Source: Arcobacter sp.
GTDB taxonomy: Bacteria > Acidobacteriota > Terriglobia > Bryobacterales > Bryobacteraceae
Length of the DNA stretch: 64,000 bases
Direction: 5' to 3'
Assembly: GCA_020723085.1 (NCBI GenBank)
Contig: DYJN01000003.1
Coordinates: 117,312-181,311, forward strand
The notes below the pieces were generated by a model that saw only the letters and a list, made by a program, of their open reading frames with translations, was not told the origin of the DNA and did no database searches. Below, piece by piece: positions 1 through 12,067 of this stretch (positions within the stretch are counted from its first letter, which is position 1; each line of letters begins with the position of its first letter). The position numbers and the translations under genes were made by a program.

Positions 1-489
1 CTGGAAGTGGATTTTGCCCTGCTTGCTCCGGCCGCCGTCTGCGGCAACATTCCTTACTACATCACCGGTCCGATCCTGAGGAAGACTCTGGCGCTGGGCG
101 CGGGCCTCGTGCGGGCCGTGTTTCTCGTTCAGCGGGAGGTGGCGCTGCGCCTTGCCGCCCGTCCCGGCAGCCGCGAGTACGGCTATCTCAGCGTTGCCGC
201 GCAGGCCCTGTGCGGTGTGGAAGTGCTCATGACCGTCAAAGCCGGCGCCTTCCGCCCGCCGCCTAAGGTGGACAGCGCCGTAGTGCGGCTGACTCCGCTC
301 GCTGCGCCGCGCGTGGCCGATTACCCGGCGTTTCTCGCCTTCGCCGAACGGTGTTTCCGGCACAAGCGGAAGACGCTGCGGAACAATCTCGGCCGCGGCG
401 ACTTCCCGTTCGCCTCCCGCCGAGCCGAGGAGCTCACCGTGGAACAGCTCGAACAGGTGCGCGAGGAGTGGGCGGCGAAACGGGCATGA
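1..489 (+). CDS. rsmA: 16S rRNA dimethyladenosine transferase, 3' part
   Basis: The reading frame is open from the first base, so the gene begins upstream of the window and only its C-terminal 162 codons are present. RsmA (KsgA) dimethylates two adjacent adenines near the 3' end of 16S rRNA during small-subunit maturation. The visible part holds the family's catalytic motif NIPYYIT (residues about 14-20 of the fragment), the segment VFLVQREVALRL, the FRPPPKVDSAV stretch and the C-terminal helical domain with RHKRKTLRNNL. A GTG at position 7 could be mistaken for the start, but it lies just before the catalytic motif and cannot be genuine. The glutamyl-tRNA synthetase gene follows after 15 bp on the same strand. 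Confidence 0.93.
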   Translation: MEVDFALLAPAAVCGNIPYYITGPILRKTLALGAGLVRAVFLVQREVALRLAARPGSREYGYLSVAAQALCGVEVLMTVKAGAFRPPPKVDSAVVRLTPLAAPRVADYPAFLAFAERCFRHKRKTLRNNLGRGDFPFASRRAEELTVEQLEQVREEWAAKRA

Positions 490-504
490 GATACTGAAAG
501 TTTC

Positions 505-1953
505 ATGGCCAGAGTGCGCTTTGCTCCCTCGCCGACGGGCTATCTCCATATCGGCAGCGCCAGGACGTTCATCTTCAACTGGCTCTTCGCGCGCCACAAC
601 GGCGGCACGATGATCCTCCGCATCGACGACACCGACGTCGAGCGCAACACGGAAGAGTCGCTGGATTCCATCTTCGAAGGGCTTCGCTGGCTGGACCTGG
701 GCTGGGACGAGCAATACCGGCAGAGCGAGCGTTTCCGGCTCTACCGCGATGCGGCGGAGGCGCTGCTCGAAAACGGCTTCGCCTACCGCGATTTCACTCC
801 GCCGGACGCCAAGGCGCTGTCAGAAGAGGGCGAGGGCAAGGCGGGCTGGCTATGCCACCCCGAAATGCGGGCGCTTTCCCGCGCCGAGTCCGACAGGCGC
901 GCCGCCGCGGGCGAGCCGTTTGTCCTCCGCTTCCGCGTCCCGCGTGAGCCTGAGCGCGCCGTGGTCTTCCGCGACCTCGTTTACGGCGAACAGTCCAAGT
1001 CCACCGCCGACATCGAGGACTTCGCCCTTCTCCGCTCCACCGGGGCGCCCACTTACCACCATGCCTCCTGCGTGGACGACGCCGATCTGCGCATCACGCA
1101 CATCATCCGCGGTCAGGACCACCTGACCAACACCTTCAAGCACATCCTGCTGTTCGAAGCCCTCGGCGCGCGGATGCCGGAGTTCGCCCACCTGCCCCTG
1201 TTGATCGCGCCTGACGGCGCCAAGCTCAGCAAACGCCGCCACGGTCCCGTGGTCAGCGTGCTCACTTACCGCGACGCCGGCTTCCTTCCGGATGCCTATG
1301 TGAACTTCCTGTGCCTGCTTGGCTGGAATCCGAAGGACAACCGCGAGAAGATGTCGCGCGAGGAGCTGATTGAAGCCTTCACGCTTGAGGGTGTCAACCG
1401 CTCCAACGCGGTCGTCAATTTCACGGACGAGGATCCCATCGATCCCAAGGCCCTCTGGCTGAATTCGCAGCACATCTACTCGCTGCCCGCGGAGCGGCTG
1501 GCGGAGCTGCTCGAGCCGGTGTGGCGCCGGGCCGGCTACGAGGTCTCCCGCGGCAAGGCCCTGCGCGTGACGCCGCTGATTCAGGAGAGGATCAAGACGC
1601 TGAACGATGCCGTCAGCGTGGCGGACTTCTTTTTCGTGCGCGAGCTCGCGCCGTACGATCCGGCCGAGCTGGTTCCGCAGAAGGGCGACCGCGCCATGGC
1701 GCTGCGCGCGCTGGAGAAGGCCCTGACCGTGCTTTCCGATGGCGACTTCTCCCATGCGGCCATTGAAGAGCGGCTGCGGGCGGCGGCTTCCGGGCTCGGA
1801 CTGAAGGCGGGCCAGATGTTCCAGCCGATCCGCGTGGCGGTTTGCGGGCGCAAGAACGCGCCGCCGCTGTTCGAGACGCTGGAGGTGGCAGGGCGTGAAA
1901 TATGCCTGGAACGGATCGCCCGCGCCATCGAAATGCTCAGACGGGAATCGTGA
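505..1953 (+). CDS. gltX: Glutamyl-tRNA synthetase
   Basis: This 482-residue protein has the usual length of bacterial GluRS and charges tRNA(Glu) with glutamate in the cytoplasm. The class I HIGH signature is HIGS at residues 15-18, inside [14 protein letters not shown]. The KMSKS equivalent is KLSKRRH near residue 245. The segment [14 protein letters not shown] between them is typical of the family. The C-terminal half is the all-helical anticodon-binding region. The gene sits 15 bp after rsmA and 6 bp before glnS, so the three are probably co-transcribed. Because a separate GlnRS gene follows, this enzyme is more likely discriminating than misacylating, but sequence alone does not settle that. 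Confidence 0.95.
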   Translation: MARVRFAPSPTGYLHIGSARTFIFNWLFARHNGGTMILRIDDTDVERNTEESLDSIFEGLRWLDLGWDEQYRQSERFRLYRDAAEALLENGFAYRDFTPPDAKALSEEGEGKAGWLCHPEMRALSRAESDRRAAAGEPFVLRFRVPREPERAVVFRDLVYGEQSKSTADIEDFALLRSTGAPTYHHASCVDDADLRITHIIRGQDHLTNTFKHILLFEALGARMPEFAHLPLLIAPDGAKLSKRRHGPVVSVLTYRDAGFLPDAYVNFLCLLGWNPKDNREKMSREELIEAFTLEGVNRSNAVVNFTDEDPIDPKALWLNSQHIYSLPAERLAELLEPVWRRAGYEVSRGKALRVTPLIQERIKTLNDAVSVADFFFVRELAPYDPAELVPQKGDRAMALRALEKALTVLSDGDFSHAAIEERLRAAASGLGLKAGQMFQPIRVAVCGRKNAPPLFETLEVAGREICLERIARAIEMLRRES

Positions 1954-1959
1954 AAAGAC

Positions 1960-3674
<1,715 letters not shown>

Positions 3675-3678
<4 letters not shown>

Positions 3679-5252
3679 TCATCGTGGGTTTGGGCGGGCT
3701 CCAGAAGGACGCCGCCTGCGCCGTCCTGCGGGACGGAGAGCTGGTGTCCGCCGTCGAACAGCAGAAGGCGGCGCCAAGGCACATGCGCGGCGCCCTGCCG
3801 GTGGAAGCCATGCGCATGGCGCTGGAAATCGGCGGCGTTCAGGGCGGAGATGTCGAAACCGTGGCCCTGGCGCGCCCTTTGGGCGAAGGCCACCGCGCCC
3901 GCCAGATCCATCTCGAGCTGCGCAGCCTGTTCCCGAAGGCGCGCGTCGTCAGCGTGGATCACCACCGCGCGCACGCCGCGTCCGCCTATTACGCTTCGCC
4001 GTTTGACCGGGCCACCGTGGTGGCGATGGACAATGTGGGCGACTTCCGCTGCGGGTCCCGCTGGCGCGCCGAGGGCACCGACCTGTGGCTGGAAGCCGAG
4101 ATGTCCTATCCGGATTCGCTCGGCGACCTCTACAGCCGCGTCACGGAACTGCTGGGCTTCCGTCCGATGCTCGAAGAGCACAAGGTCCAGTGGCTGTCGG
4201 CTTCCGGCGAGCCGAAGTACGCCGGCGTGTTCCGCGAGATTCTGCGCCAGGACGCCTCGGGCTTCCGCGCCGACCCGGCGTGGTTCGACATGGACCGGCG
4301 GGAGGCGGGCGGGTTCGGCGCGCGCTTCTATGAGGCCCTGGGTTTGGCCGAAGGCGCGGAGATCCCGGAGGCGATGAAGCCCGACCTCGCGGCCAGCATT
4401 CAGTCAGCCGCCGAGGCCATCGTCATGGATTTCGCCGGCGCGGGCGGCAATCTCTGCCTGGCGGGCGGGCTGGCGCTCAACGCCCTGCTGGTGGCGGCGC
4501 TGGAGCGCAGCGGCCGCTGGGACAACGTTTTCGTGCAGCCCGCGGCGGGCAACAGCGGCACGGCCATCGGCGCGGCCTATCACGCCTGGCGGCGCACCCA
4601 TGGCCGGAGCGAGCGCTGTCCGATGCGGTCCCTCTGCCTCGGCCCGGAGTTTTCGGCCGAGCAGATCAAACGGGTGCTCGAGAACTGCAAGCTCCGTTTC
4701 CGCTTCCTGCCCACCCGGGAGGAGCTGCTGGCAGCCGCGCTCGATCAGCTTTCGCAGGACAGGATCGTGGCCTGGATGCAGGGCCGCATGGAATTCGGGC
4801 CGCGCGCCCTGGGCAACCGCTCCATCCTGGCTTCTCCCCTGGATCCCTACTCGACAGAGAACCTCAACGTCTACATCAAGCACCGCGAGTCCTTCCGCAA
4901 GTTCGCCGCGTCGGTGCCCGAAGAGGCGGCGGACGAGTATTTCGAAACCGGCCCGAATGCGCGCTTCCTCGCCACCGTGAGCCGCGTGAAACAGAAGCAC
5001 CGGAAAACGTTTGAGGCGGCCGTGCTCGGCGGAGACTGGGTGCGCGTCCATGTCGTCTCGAAGAGCGAGAACCCGCTCTTTCACCGGCTGCTGGTGGAAT
5101 GGGGAAAACGCACAGGCTTGCCTGTGCTCTACAACACCAGCTTCAACCTGTTCGGCGATCCTCTGGTCTGCACGCCGCGCGACGCCGTGAGGAGTTTCTA
5201 CTCCTCTGGAATCGACGCCATGGTGACGGGCCAGTTCCTGCTGGAAAAGTAG
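3675..5252 (+). CDS. NodU/TobZ-family carbamoyltransferase
   Basis: This 525-residue protein belongs to the family that transfers a carbamoyl group from carbamoyl phosphate, via carbamoyl-AMP, to a hydroxyl of a sugar or natural product. The N-terminal Kae1-like half has the metal-binding [12 protein letters not shown] segment and [17 protein letters not shown] and [16 protein letters not shown] follow. The C-terminal half has [15 protein letters not shown] and [12 protein letters not shown], both hallmarks of the family. I chose the ATG at 3675 because the conserved fold starts right there (MIIVGLGG) and it overlaps the glnS stop (ATGA), implying translational coupling; the in-frame codons further upstream lie within glnS. 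No sugar-biosynthetic partner is adjacent, so the acceptor is unknown. Confidence 0.85.
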
Positions 5253-5466
5253 CGCATCCGCTCTTCCCTCTGTGGATCCCTCCTCGGCGGAGCCGGCGTC
5301 TGCGCTCCGCCCGCGTCACCCGCGGCTGCCGCCGGTGCAGCGGTCATCCGGCAGCCCGGCGGTGCTTGTTACCTCCAGCGGCCCGGTCACGCCATACGGA
5401 AAAAATCCGCCGCAGGCGGTCAGCCGCCGGATTCGCTTTCGCAAGATCCAGAGGTGCATCCATCCC

Positions 5467-6609
5467 ATGCTTTACCGAAGTCGCCTGCTTCTCTCGTTCG
5501 CGCTTGCCTGCTCTCTTGGCCTCGCCCAGCCGCCGCAGGGTCCGCCGCAACCCCAGGTGCAATCGCCGCAACTCCTGGAGGGCGGCCGGGTGGCGTTCCG
5601 GATCCTTGCTCCCAAGGCGTCGGAAGTGCGCCTGATCGGCACCGACATCCCCGGCAACCAGAAGGGCGCTCCGCTTGCCAGGGCCGAAAACGGCGTCTGG
5701 GAAGTGGTGCTGGGTCCGATCGAGCCCGGCTCGTACCGCTACTTCTTCCTCGTCGACGGCGTGCCGGTCATCGATCCGCGCAACCCCGTCACGAGCGAAT
5801 CGAACAACAATTCCTGGAGCCTCGTGCATATGCCCGGCGCGGCTTTCATGGATACAGCCGATGTGCCGCACGGCGCGGTGGCCGAAGTGACCTACTATTC
5901 TTCCGTGCTGAAGCGCTTCCGCCGCATGCACATCTACACGCCGCCCGGATATGAGCTTGGCAGCGGCAGGTACCCCGTGTTCTACCTGCTGCACGGCGCC
6001 GGCGATTCGGACAACTCCTGGAGCACAGTGGGCCGCGCCGGCTTCATCCTCGACAATCTCATCGCAGCGAAGAAGGCGAAGCCGATGATCGTCGTGATGC
6101 CCGCCGGCCACACCAGCCGCGCTCCCCGCATGCCGGGCTCGCAGGCAGCCGATGAGTTCCCGCAAGAGTTCATGCAGGACATCCTGCCCTATGTCGAAAA
6201 GCACTACCGCGTGATCGCGGACCGCGCCCACCGCGCCATCGCCGGGCTCTCCATGGGCGGCGCCCACACGTTGAACATCGCCATCCCCAATCTCAGCCGC
6301 TTTGGCTACATCGGCGTTTTCAGCTCAGGCATCTTCGGCATCGTCCCGCGCCCGAACATGCCGCCTCAGAAGGGCCCCTCCTGGGAGGAGCGCAACAAGG
6401 CGGCGCTCGAAAATGCCAAAGCCAGGCAGGGGCTGAAAGTGTTCTGGTTCGCCACCGGCAGCCAGGACTTCCTGGTGGAAACCAGCCGCGCCACCGTCGC
6501 CCTGTTCAAGAAATACGGCTTCCCGGCCGAATACAAGGAAACCGGCGGCGCCCACACCTGGATCGTCTGGCGGAATTACCTGAACGAGTTCGCGGCCAAG
6601 CTTTTCTGA
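5467..6609 (+). CDS. Secreted esterase with N-terminal E-set domain
   Basis: The 380-residue product starts with a Sec signal peptide (MLYRSRLLLSFALACSLGLAQ). An immunoglobulin-like E-set module resembling the CBM48/glycogen-branching type follows (about residues 30-115, with FRILAPKASEVRLIG and GSYRYFFLVDGV). After it comes an alpha/beta hydrolase of the esterase D / feruloyl-esterase family. The nucleophile elbow is GLSMGG, with Ser262. Likely acid and base are the Asp in GSQDFLVE and the His in GGAHTW. This architecture matches XynZ-like feruloyl or acetyl-xylan esterases acting on plant polysaccharide side chains. I chose the ATG at 5467 because it directly precedes the signal peptide; the frame is open further upstream but that part is low-complexity. 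The 214-bp gap before the gene holds no other coding sequence. Confidence 0.82.
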   Translation: MLYRSRLLLSFALACSLGLAQPPQGPPQPQVQSPQLLEGGRVAFRILAPKASEVRLIGTDIPGNQKGAPLARAENGVWEVVLGPIEPGSYRYFFLVDGVPVIDPRNPVTSESNNNSWSLVHMPGAAFMDTADVPHGAVAEVTYYSSVLKRFRRMHIYTPPGYELGSGRYPVFYLLHGAGDSDNSWSTVGRAGFILDNLIAAKKAKPMIVVMPAGHTSRAPRMPGSQAADEFPQEFMQDILPYVEKHYRVIADRAHRAIAGLSMGGAHTLNIAIPNLSRFGYIGVFSSGIFGIVPRPNMPPQKGPSWEERNKAALENAKARQGLKVFWFATGSQDFLVETSRATVALFKKYGFPAEYKETGGAHTWIVWRNYLNEFAAKLF

Positions 6610-6616
6610 GGCAGCG

Positions 6617-6659
6617 GCGGCGAAGAGCGGCGGAGCTTGGCTCTGCCGCTCTTCGCTGC
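6617..6659. terminator. Bidirectional hairpin between convergent genes
   Basis: A 16-bp stem with one G:T pair (6620-6635 with 6641-6656) and a five-base loop lies between the convergent stop codons of the esterase and the sugar isomerase-like gene. It can fold in both transcripts. There is no strong T-tract on either side, so its strength as an intrinsic terminator is uncertain. Confidence 0.6.
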
Positions 6660-6671
6660 GTCCCTGTTCCT

Positions 6672-7538
6672 TCAGGAGCGAAGGAAGGTGATGCTCTGCT
6701 TGAGGCTGTCGAGCGGGTTGCCGGGCCACCAGTCCTGCTCCACGATATAGTGGCGCACACCCGCCTCTTCGCACGCCTTCAGTACGCTTGGCCAGTTCAG
6801 CTCGCCGTTGCCGACTTCCTTGAATGCCTCCCGCGCCACTTTGCCCTCGTTGTACTCGACCGCCGTGCCGCGGGCGATGTCCTTCAGGTGGACCAGCGAG
6901 ACGCGCCCCTTCAGCCGGCGCAGCATCGCCGCCGGATCCTCGCCGCCGATCTTCATCCAGAAGGTGTCGATCTCGAAGTGTACGAGCTTCGGATCGAACC
7001 TTTCGACGAGCTTGTCAAAGGGCCGCTTCCCGCCAGCCGGATCGAATTCGAACGAGTGGTGGTGGTAGCAGAGCTGCACGCCGAGCCTGCGGCAGGTCTC
7101 GCCGGACTTGTTCATCTGATCGGCGAACCTTTCGTAGAAGCCGGGCGCGTCGCGGTCGGGCTTGCCCACGTAAGAAATGACGGCGAACCGCACGCCCTTC
7201 GCCGGCAGGGGCGCAATCGCCTCCTCCAGGGATTGAGGCGCGTTGGCGAGCGCCGGCGCGCCCTGCGGGCGCCCGGTGACCAGCGGCAGCTCCAGTCCGA
7301 CGCTCGGCGTGGAGAGCTTGAGTTCCTTCAGGTACGGCTCAAGCTGCGCGAGTTGCCCGCGGCCCGGCTCGACAAACTGATACCCCATGCCGGCGATCGC
7401 AGCCAGCGTCCCGCGCGGGTCTTTCGGCATCAGCATGCGGACCGTGTATAACTGCACGCCAAGCGGCTGAGTAAACTTCGCGGCCATCAGCGGCAGAGCG
7501 GATGAGGCCAGAACGCTTCGGCGGGTAAGGCGGATCAT
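6672..7538 (-). CDS. Exported sugar phosphate isomerase/epimerase-like TIM-barrel protein
   Basis: The 288-residue product is a xylose-isomerase-like (AP endonuclease family 2) TIM barrel. Recognisable segments are LGVQLYTVR at the start of the barrel, [22 protein letters not shown] and LVHLKDI, which supply the metal-binding His, Glu and Asp residues of this fold. It begins with a twin-arginine-type leader ([17 protein letters not shown]), so it probably acts outside the cytoplasm. Such proteins are abundant in Acidobacteriota and Planctomycetota and often have no assigned substrate. A -10-like TAGGAT sits six bases upstream of the ATG with no ribosome binding site, so the mRNA may be leaderless. 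It converges on the upstream esterase gene. Confidence 0.8.
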   Translation of the reverse strand: MIRLTRRSVLASSALPLMAAKFTQPLGVQLYTVRMLMPKDPRGTLAAIAGMGYQFVEPGRGQLAQLEPYLKELKLSTPSVGLELPLVTGRPQGAPALANAPQSLEEAIAPLPAKGVRFAVISYVGKPDRDAPGFYERFADQMNKSGETCRRLGVQLCYHHHSFEFDPAGGKRPFDKLVERFDPKLVHFEIDTFWMKIGGEDPAAMLRRLKGRVSLVHLKDIARGTAVEYNEGKVAREAFKEVGNGELNWPSVLKACEEAGVRHYIVEQDWWPGNPLDSLKQSITFLRS

Positions 7539-7833
7539 GGTCCGATCCTATCACCCCGGGTGGAGGACGAAACGGCCGAAGCAGCCTGACGTGGCGCGCT
7601 TCCGCTCGTTCCACACGAATTGGAATTTTCGCGATGGAACTTGCGCCCTCCCGTTCCGGCTTTCTCCAGACCTCCGCAATGGCAACCGTAGACGGGACTG
7701 GACCGGCCTGCCGCGTGGAAGCCTGGATGACGCCGCCCTGCCACAGGAAGGCGGGGGACAACGTTGCGCTGCCGGTTTCTCATTCTGCCTCATCTCCCGC
7801 GCCGCATCGAGCGTGGGCGAGAATGCGGAAAGG

Positions 7834-8724
7834 ATGTACCGCGGGCGTTTTGCTCCCTCGCCGACGGGACCGTTGCATTTTGGCTCGCTCGTGGCCGCCG
7901 TGTGCTCGTGGCTCGACGCCCGCGCCCACGAGGGCGAATGGCTGGTGCGGATCGAAGATGTGGACGAGCCGCGGTGCCGCCCGCATTGGGGCGGCGAGAT
8001 CCTGCGCACTCTGGAGCGGCTGGGTCTCCACTGGGACGGCCCCGTTGTGTGGCAAAGCCGGCGGAAGGAGGCTTACCGCGCAGCCCTGGAGCGGCTGCGA
8101 AGGGCCGGACTCGCCTATCCGTGCGCGTGCACGCGGCGGGAGGCGGCGGGACGCTATTCCGGGCGGTGCCGGAATGGACTGCCGGAAGGCGCTGCCGCAC
8201 GGGCATGGCGATTCCCCGTGCCGCCTGGGCGCGTGGGATTCCACGACCGGTGGCAAGGATGGTTCGAGCAGGATGTGGAAGAGGAGGCCGGGGACTTCAT
8301 CCTGCTTCGCGCCGACGGCTGTTTCGCCTACCAGCTTGCCGTTGTCGTGGACGACGCCGGGCAGGGCGTCACGCACGTGGTGCGCGGCGCCGATCTGCTC
8401 GATTCCACGCCGCGGCAGATCCTGCTGCAACAGGCGCTGGGCCTTTCTCAGCCGCTCTATCTCCATCATCCGGTGGCCGTGGACGGCGCAGGGCGGAAGC
8501 TGAGCAAGCAGAACCGGGCGCCGGCGCTCGATCCTTCCCGCGACTGCGAGAACCTCCGCGCCGCGCTGGCATTGCTGGGGCTCCCGCCGCCTGCAGAGGC
8601 GGACGGAGCCGCTCTGCTTTCGTGGGCGGTGGCGCGCTGGAGGGAACGATGGACCGCCGGGGCTCAGCCCGCGGCGCCCTCTTTTTCCGCCTCCCCCGGC
8701 CCGAAGGATTGCAGCGCGAGATAA
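7834..8724 (+). CDS. gluQ: Glutamyl-Q tRNA(Asp) synthetase
   Basis: The 296-residue protein is a GluRS paralogue lacking the anticodon-binding domain. The family (GluQRS, YadB) attaches glutamate to the queuosine base of tRNA(Asp). The HIGH equivalent is HFGS within [14 protein letters not shown]. The KMSKS equivalent is [11 protein letters not shown], as in other GluQRS proteins. The zinc-binding cysteines characteristic of the family are visible as [17 protein letters not shown] chose the ATG at 7834 because the conserved sequence starts immediately after it; the frame is open 99 codons further upstream without homology. The last 61 bp overlap the 3' end of the convergent bacterioferritin gene. 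It is the third GluRS-family gene within 8 kb. Confidence 0.92.
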   Translation: MYRGRFAPSPTGPLHFGSLVAAVCSWLDARAHEGEWLVRIEDVDEPRCRPHWGGEILRTLERLGLHWDGPVVWQSRRKEAYRAALERLRRAGLAYPCACTRREAAGRYSGRCRNGLPEGAAARAWRFPVPPGRVGFHDRWQGWFEQDVEEEAGDFILLRADGCFAYQLAVVVDDAGQGVTHVVRGADLLDSTPRQILLQQALGLSQPLYLHHPVAVDGAGRKLSKQNRAPALDPSRDCENLRAALALLGLPPPAEADGAALLSWAVARWRERWTAGAQPAAPSFSASPGPKDCSAR

Positions 8725-9167
8725 GACGGGCCGAAGCGCTTGATGTTGTCGAGCTGCTTTTCGAACAGGTCGAAGTGTGTCTCCTCATCCGCAACCAATT
8801 TTTCAAAGATCTGTTTGGACGCGGAATCGGCGTTGGCGGAGCAATCGAGCGCGGCTTTGTTGTAAGACGCAGCGCTTTCTTCTTCCATGGCCATGGCTTT
8901 GGCCAGGATGGCTTGTGGATCTGTGATGCGCTCCACCGGTGCGGCGAGCGCCATGTCGACATCGCCTTTGAGGAACAGGATCCGTTCGGCCAGCGTCTCC
9001 ACGTGGCCCATTTCCATGATGGCGATCCGTTTCAACAGCATCGAGAGCGGGCCGAAGCCCTGATCGTCGAGGTGGAAATGAAAGTACATGTACTGGTGAA
9101 CGGCCTGCAGCTCGTCTGCCACCGCCTGGTTCAGCAGGCGGATGCTGGATTCGCGATTCATGCCCAT
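8664..9167 (-). CDS. bfr: Bacterioferritin
   Basis: This 167-residue four-helix-bundle protein stores iron by oxidising Fe(II) at a di-iron ferroxidase site inside a 24-mer shell. The ligands are in place: Glu in [12 protein letters not shown], the ExxH pair in [16 protein letters not shown], Glu in MAMEEES, and the second ExxH pair in [13 protein letters not shown]. The Met in EMGH matches the heme-binding Met of heme-containing bacterioferritins. Two starts are possible, at 9167 (MGMNRES) or 9161 (MNRES); neither has a clear ribosome binding site. Its 3' end overlaps the 3' end of gluQ by 61 bp on the opposite strand. Confidence 0.93.
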   Translation of the reverse strand: MGMNRESSIRLLNQAVADELQAVHQYMYFHFHLDDQGFGPLSMLLKRIAIMEMGHVETLAERILFLKGDVDMALAAPVERITDPQAILAKAMAMEEESAASYNKAALDCSANADSASKQIFEKLVADEETHFDLFEKQLDNIKRFGPSYLALQSFGPGEAEKEGAAG

Positions 9168-9221
9168 GGCTCTGTTTTATCATGCCGCGCGGGTCTGCAA
9201 CGGGACGCCGGGCGGGACCGA

Positions 9222-9227
9222 TATAAT
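9222..9227 (+). promoter_or_regulatory. Perfect -10 hexamer upstream of the hybrid kinase
   Basis: A consensus TATAAT lies 43 bp before the ATG of the hybrid histidine kinase. I could not find a convincing -35 element at 16-18 bp, so the promoter may rely on an extended -10 or an activator. Confidence 0.4.
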
Positions 9228-9270
9228 TGGCGTGTAAGGAATCGTCCCGCCAGGTGGCGGCTCCGTCCTC

Positions 9271-12015
9271 ATGCGCAAGAAGATTATCGGCGGTCTGGCG
9301 CTCGCGGCCGTGCTGTCTTCAGCGGCATGGTGGTGGCACTCCCGCACAATCCTCCATGAACGCATCTGGCGCGTTGGTTGGGAGGAGGATCCGCCTAATA
9401 TGTTCACAGCGCCGGGAGGAAAGCCCGGCGGTTTCGGCCCGGAGCTGGTGATCGAAGCGGCCAGGCGCGCCCGGATCCGGCTGGAGTGGGTCTACTGCCC
9501 GGAGAGTGCCGAGCGCGCGGTGCGAAGCGGCAAGGTCGACCTCTGGCCCACAATGACTGTGCTGCGGGAGCGGAGGGCTCACGTCTATTTTTCCACGCCG
9601 TACCTGAACAATTACATGAAATTCGTCGTCCGGAAAGAATCTGGAATCCGGACGGTCCGCGATCTCCGGGGCAGGCGAATCGCGGTCAAGGATCTGCCCA
9701 TTAACATCGCCAAGACCCACGAATGGGCGCCGGGGGCGGCCGTGATCCCGGTGCCGACGACGAAGTACGCCCTGGAAATGCTTTCGGACGGGAAAGCCGA
9801 AGCCGTGATGGGAGACGATCTCACAATCTCGATGGCGCTGATGCAGGGCGGGCTGAGACAGGGCGTGGAGCTGGCCGAAGTCGAAACGCCGGCGCCCCCA
9901 TTCATGCTTGCCATCGGCGCGCACCACAAGGCGCGGGCGGCAGCCGACGCCCTGCGCGAGGAGATCGGCCGCATGGCAGCCGCGGGAGAGATCGCCCGCC
10001 TGCTCACGCGCTGGGGCCGGGCGACCATCCGGGACGCTCATGAGATGACCGTGCTGATGCAGGCGCAGCAACAGGTGGAGCGGCATCGCCTGGCCACTGC
10101 CGTCCTGACGGCCCTGCTGGGAATTCTGCTTGTTCTCTTCGCCGCCTACCAGCACCAGCGCCGCGCCGCTGCCGCCAGCGAAAAGGCGCGCAAGGAGGCC
10201 CAGCAGCGGCTGGAACTTGTGGCCGACAGCCTGTCCGAGATGATCCTGGCGTTCGACATGGAGGGGCGGCTGCTCTACTGCAATCCCGCTGCCAATAGGC
10301 TTACGGGCAGAACCACGGCGGAACTGGCCGGCGAGGGCTTCGCCTGCTGGGCGCATCCTCATGAGCGGGAACGGCTGCAAAAGCGCTGGCAGAAGTGTTT
10401 CGAGGGACTGGAATTCCATCTTGCTCCCTACCGGCTGTTGTCCAAAAACGGAGAACTCCGCTGGATGGCCGCATCCTGGGGACCGCTTCGGGACGAAGAA
10501 GGGCGCCAGATAGGGATCCGGGGCAGCGAACGCGACATTTCGGAGCTGATGGAAGCGCAGGACGAAGCGCGGAGGCTGGCCGAAGCCGTGCGGCAGACCT
10601 CCGACTCGGTGGTCATGACGGACCGCAACGGTTCAATCCTGTTCGTGAACCCGGCCTTCGAGCGGGTCACGGGTTACCGCCGCGATGAAGCGCTGGGGCG
10701 CAATCCCCGCATCCTCAAGAGCGGCCGGCAGCCCAGGGAATTCTACGAGGATCTCTGGCGGACGATTCTCTCAGGAAAACCCTGGTCTGGCAGGTTTGAG
10801 AACCGGCGCAAGGACGGCAGCCTGTTCATTGAGGAGTGCACGATTTCGCCAGTTTTCAACCAGGACAGCGAGATCGAGTATTTCGTCGCGGTCAAGCGCG
10901 ACATCACCAGGGAGATCACGCTGGGCGAGCAGGTGTGCCAGTCGCAGAAAATGGAGTCGATCGGAAAGCTGGCGGGCGGTCTGGCGCATGACTTCAACAA
11001 CCTGCTGACCGTGATCAACGGCAACTGCCAGCTGGCGTTGATGCAGACGGAGGCGCAGCATCCCGCGCGGGCGCGCCTCGAGGCGGCGCTCGCCGCCGGC
11101 GCCCGGGCGTCAGAGCTGACGGGGCGGCTGCTTGCCTTCAGCCGCAGGCAGCCGGTGCAGCGGGAAAGCATGGACATCGCCGAAGCGCTGGAGAAGATGA
11201 AACCTGTGCTTCACAGCCTGCTGGGCGAAAAATGCGAGCTTCGCCTGCAGGTGGAGCCTGGTCTGGCGCCCGTCCGCATGGATCCGTCGCAATTCCAGCA
11301 AGTGATCCTGAACCTGTGCGTGAACGCCCGCGATGCCATGCAGGGGCAGGGCGCGGTCGAGATCGTGGCGCGGGCTGAGGCGGACCGCATCGTTCTGGAG
11401 GTCTCGGACACAGGTCCGGGCATCCCGGAGGAGATCCGCGGGCAGATCTTCGAGCCTTTCTTCACCACCAAGCCGAAAGGGCAGGGCACGGGGCTTGGAT
11501 TGTCGGTCGTCTACGGCATTGTCACGCAGAACGAAGGCTCTATTGAGGCAAGGAGCGAGCCTGGGCGCGGCGCATGCTTCCGCATCGAGTGGCCCATTGC
11601 AAACGAGGGCGCGGCTCGGAAGCATTTTTCGGCTGAATCTCCGGTTGCGCCGGAAGGGGCGATTCACGCCGAGCTTCTGGTGGTGGAAGATCAGGCTGAG
11701 GTGCGGAAATTTGTGGTGACCGTGCTCCGCGCGGCGGGCGTCCGTGTGCATGAGGCTGAGGACGCGGAGACCGCCCTCCGCCTGGCTGAAGCTCATCCGG
11801 GGATCCGGCTGCTGCTGACCGACGTCTCCATGCCCGGCATGGACGGCGACGAGCTCGCCCATGCGTTGACGAAGCGGTTCCCGCAGATGCAGGTGCTGCT
11901 GATGAGCGGTTATCCCCGGCGCGGAGACGCCCTCGCTTGGCCTGTTCTGCCCAAACCCTTCACGCCGGAAAGGCTCACCGAAGAAGTGCGCCGCGTTCTG
12001 GCCCGGACTTCGTAG
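9271..12015 (+). CDS. Hybrid sensor histidine kinase with periplasmic solute-binding domain
   Basis: The 914-residue protein is a membrane-bound two-component sensor. An N-terminal membrane anchor (about residues 4-24) is followed by a bacterial solute-binding domain family 3 module (about 30-265, starting WRVGWEEDPPNMF), normally a binder of amino acids or small polar solutes. A second membrane segment lies near 275-300. Two PAS domains follow (about 310-435 and 440-560), then HisKA with phospho-acceptor His573 (GLAHDFNNLL), and HATPase (NLCVNARDAM, DTGPGIPEEI, GTGLGLSVV). A C-terminal receiver domain carries Asp851 (LLTDVSMPG). No cognate output regulator is adjacent. The next genes encode the microcompartment-type pair, so the kinase could report on a substrate used there, but this is only positional inference. 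Confidence 0.9.
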   Translation: MRKKIIGGLALAAVLSSAAWWWHSRTILHERIWRVGWEEDPPNMFTAPGGKPGGFGPELVIEAARRARIRLEWVYCPESAERAVRSGKVDLWPTMTVLRERRAHVYFSTPYLNNYMKFVVRKESGIRTVRDLRGRRIAVKDLPINIAKTHEWAPGAAVIPVPTTKYALEMLSDGKAEAVMGDDLTISMALMQGGLRQGVELAEVETPAPPFMLAIGAHHKARAAADALREEIGRMAAAGEIARLLTRWGRATIRDAHEMTVLMQAQQQVERHRLATAVLTALLGILLVLFAAYQHQRRAAAASEKARKEAQQRLELVADSLSEMILAFDMEGRLLYCNPAANRLTGRTTAELAGEGFACWAHPHERERLQKRWQKCFEGLEFHLAPYRLLSKNGELRWMAASWGPLRDEEGRQIGIRGSERDISELMEAQDEARRLAEAVRQTSDSVVMTDRNGSILFVNPAFERVTGYRRDEALGRNPRILKSGRQPREFYEDLWRTILSGKPWSGRFENRRKDGSLFIEECTISPVFNQDSEIEYFVAVKRDITREITLGEQVCQSQKMESIGKLAGGLAHDFNNLLTVINGNCQLALMQTEAQHPARARLEAALAAGARASELTGRLLAFSRRQPVQRESMDIAEALEKMKPVLHSLLGEKCELRLQVEPGLAPVRMDPSQFQQVILNLCVNARDAMQGQGAVEIVARAEADRIVLEVSDTGPGIPEEIRGQIFEPFFTTKPKGQGTGLGLSVVYGIVTQNEGSIEARSEPGRGACFRIEWPIANEGAARKHFSAESPVAPEGAIHAELLVVEDQAEVRKFVVTVLRAAGVRVHEAEDAETALRLAEAHPGIRLLLTDVSMPGMDGDELAHALTKRFPQMQVLLMSGYPRRGDALAWPVLPKPFTPERLTEEVRRVLARTS

Positions 12016-12067
12016 CGCGCCTGCCGGGGCTGCCGGCTGCGCTATCCTGAGTGTTTTCACTGCTGCC

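Noticed and set aside
5401..5450. Minus-strand terminator-like hairpin with a T-run
   Set aside because: No minus-strand gene ends nearby; the hairpin is probably incidental GC-rich sequence.
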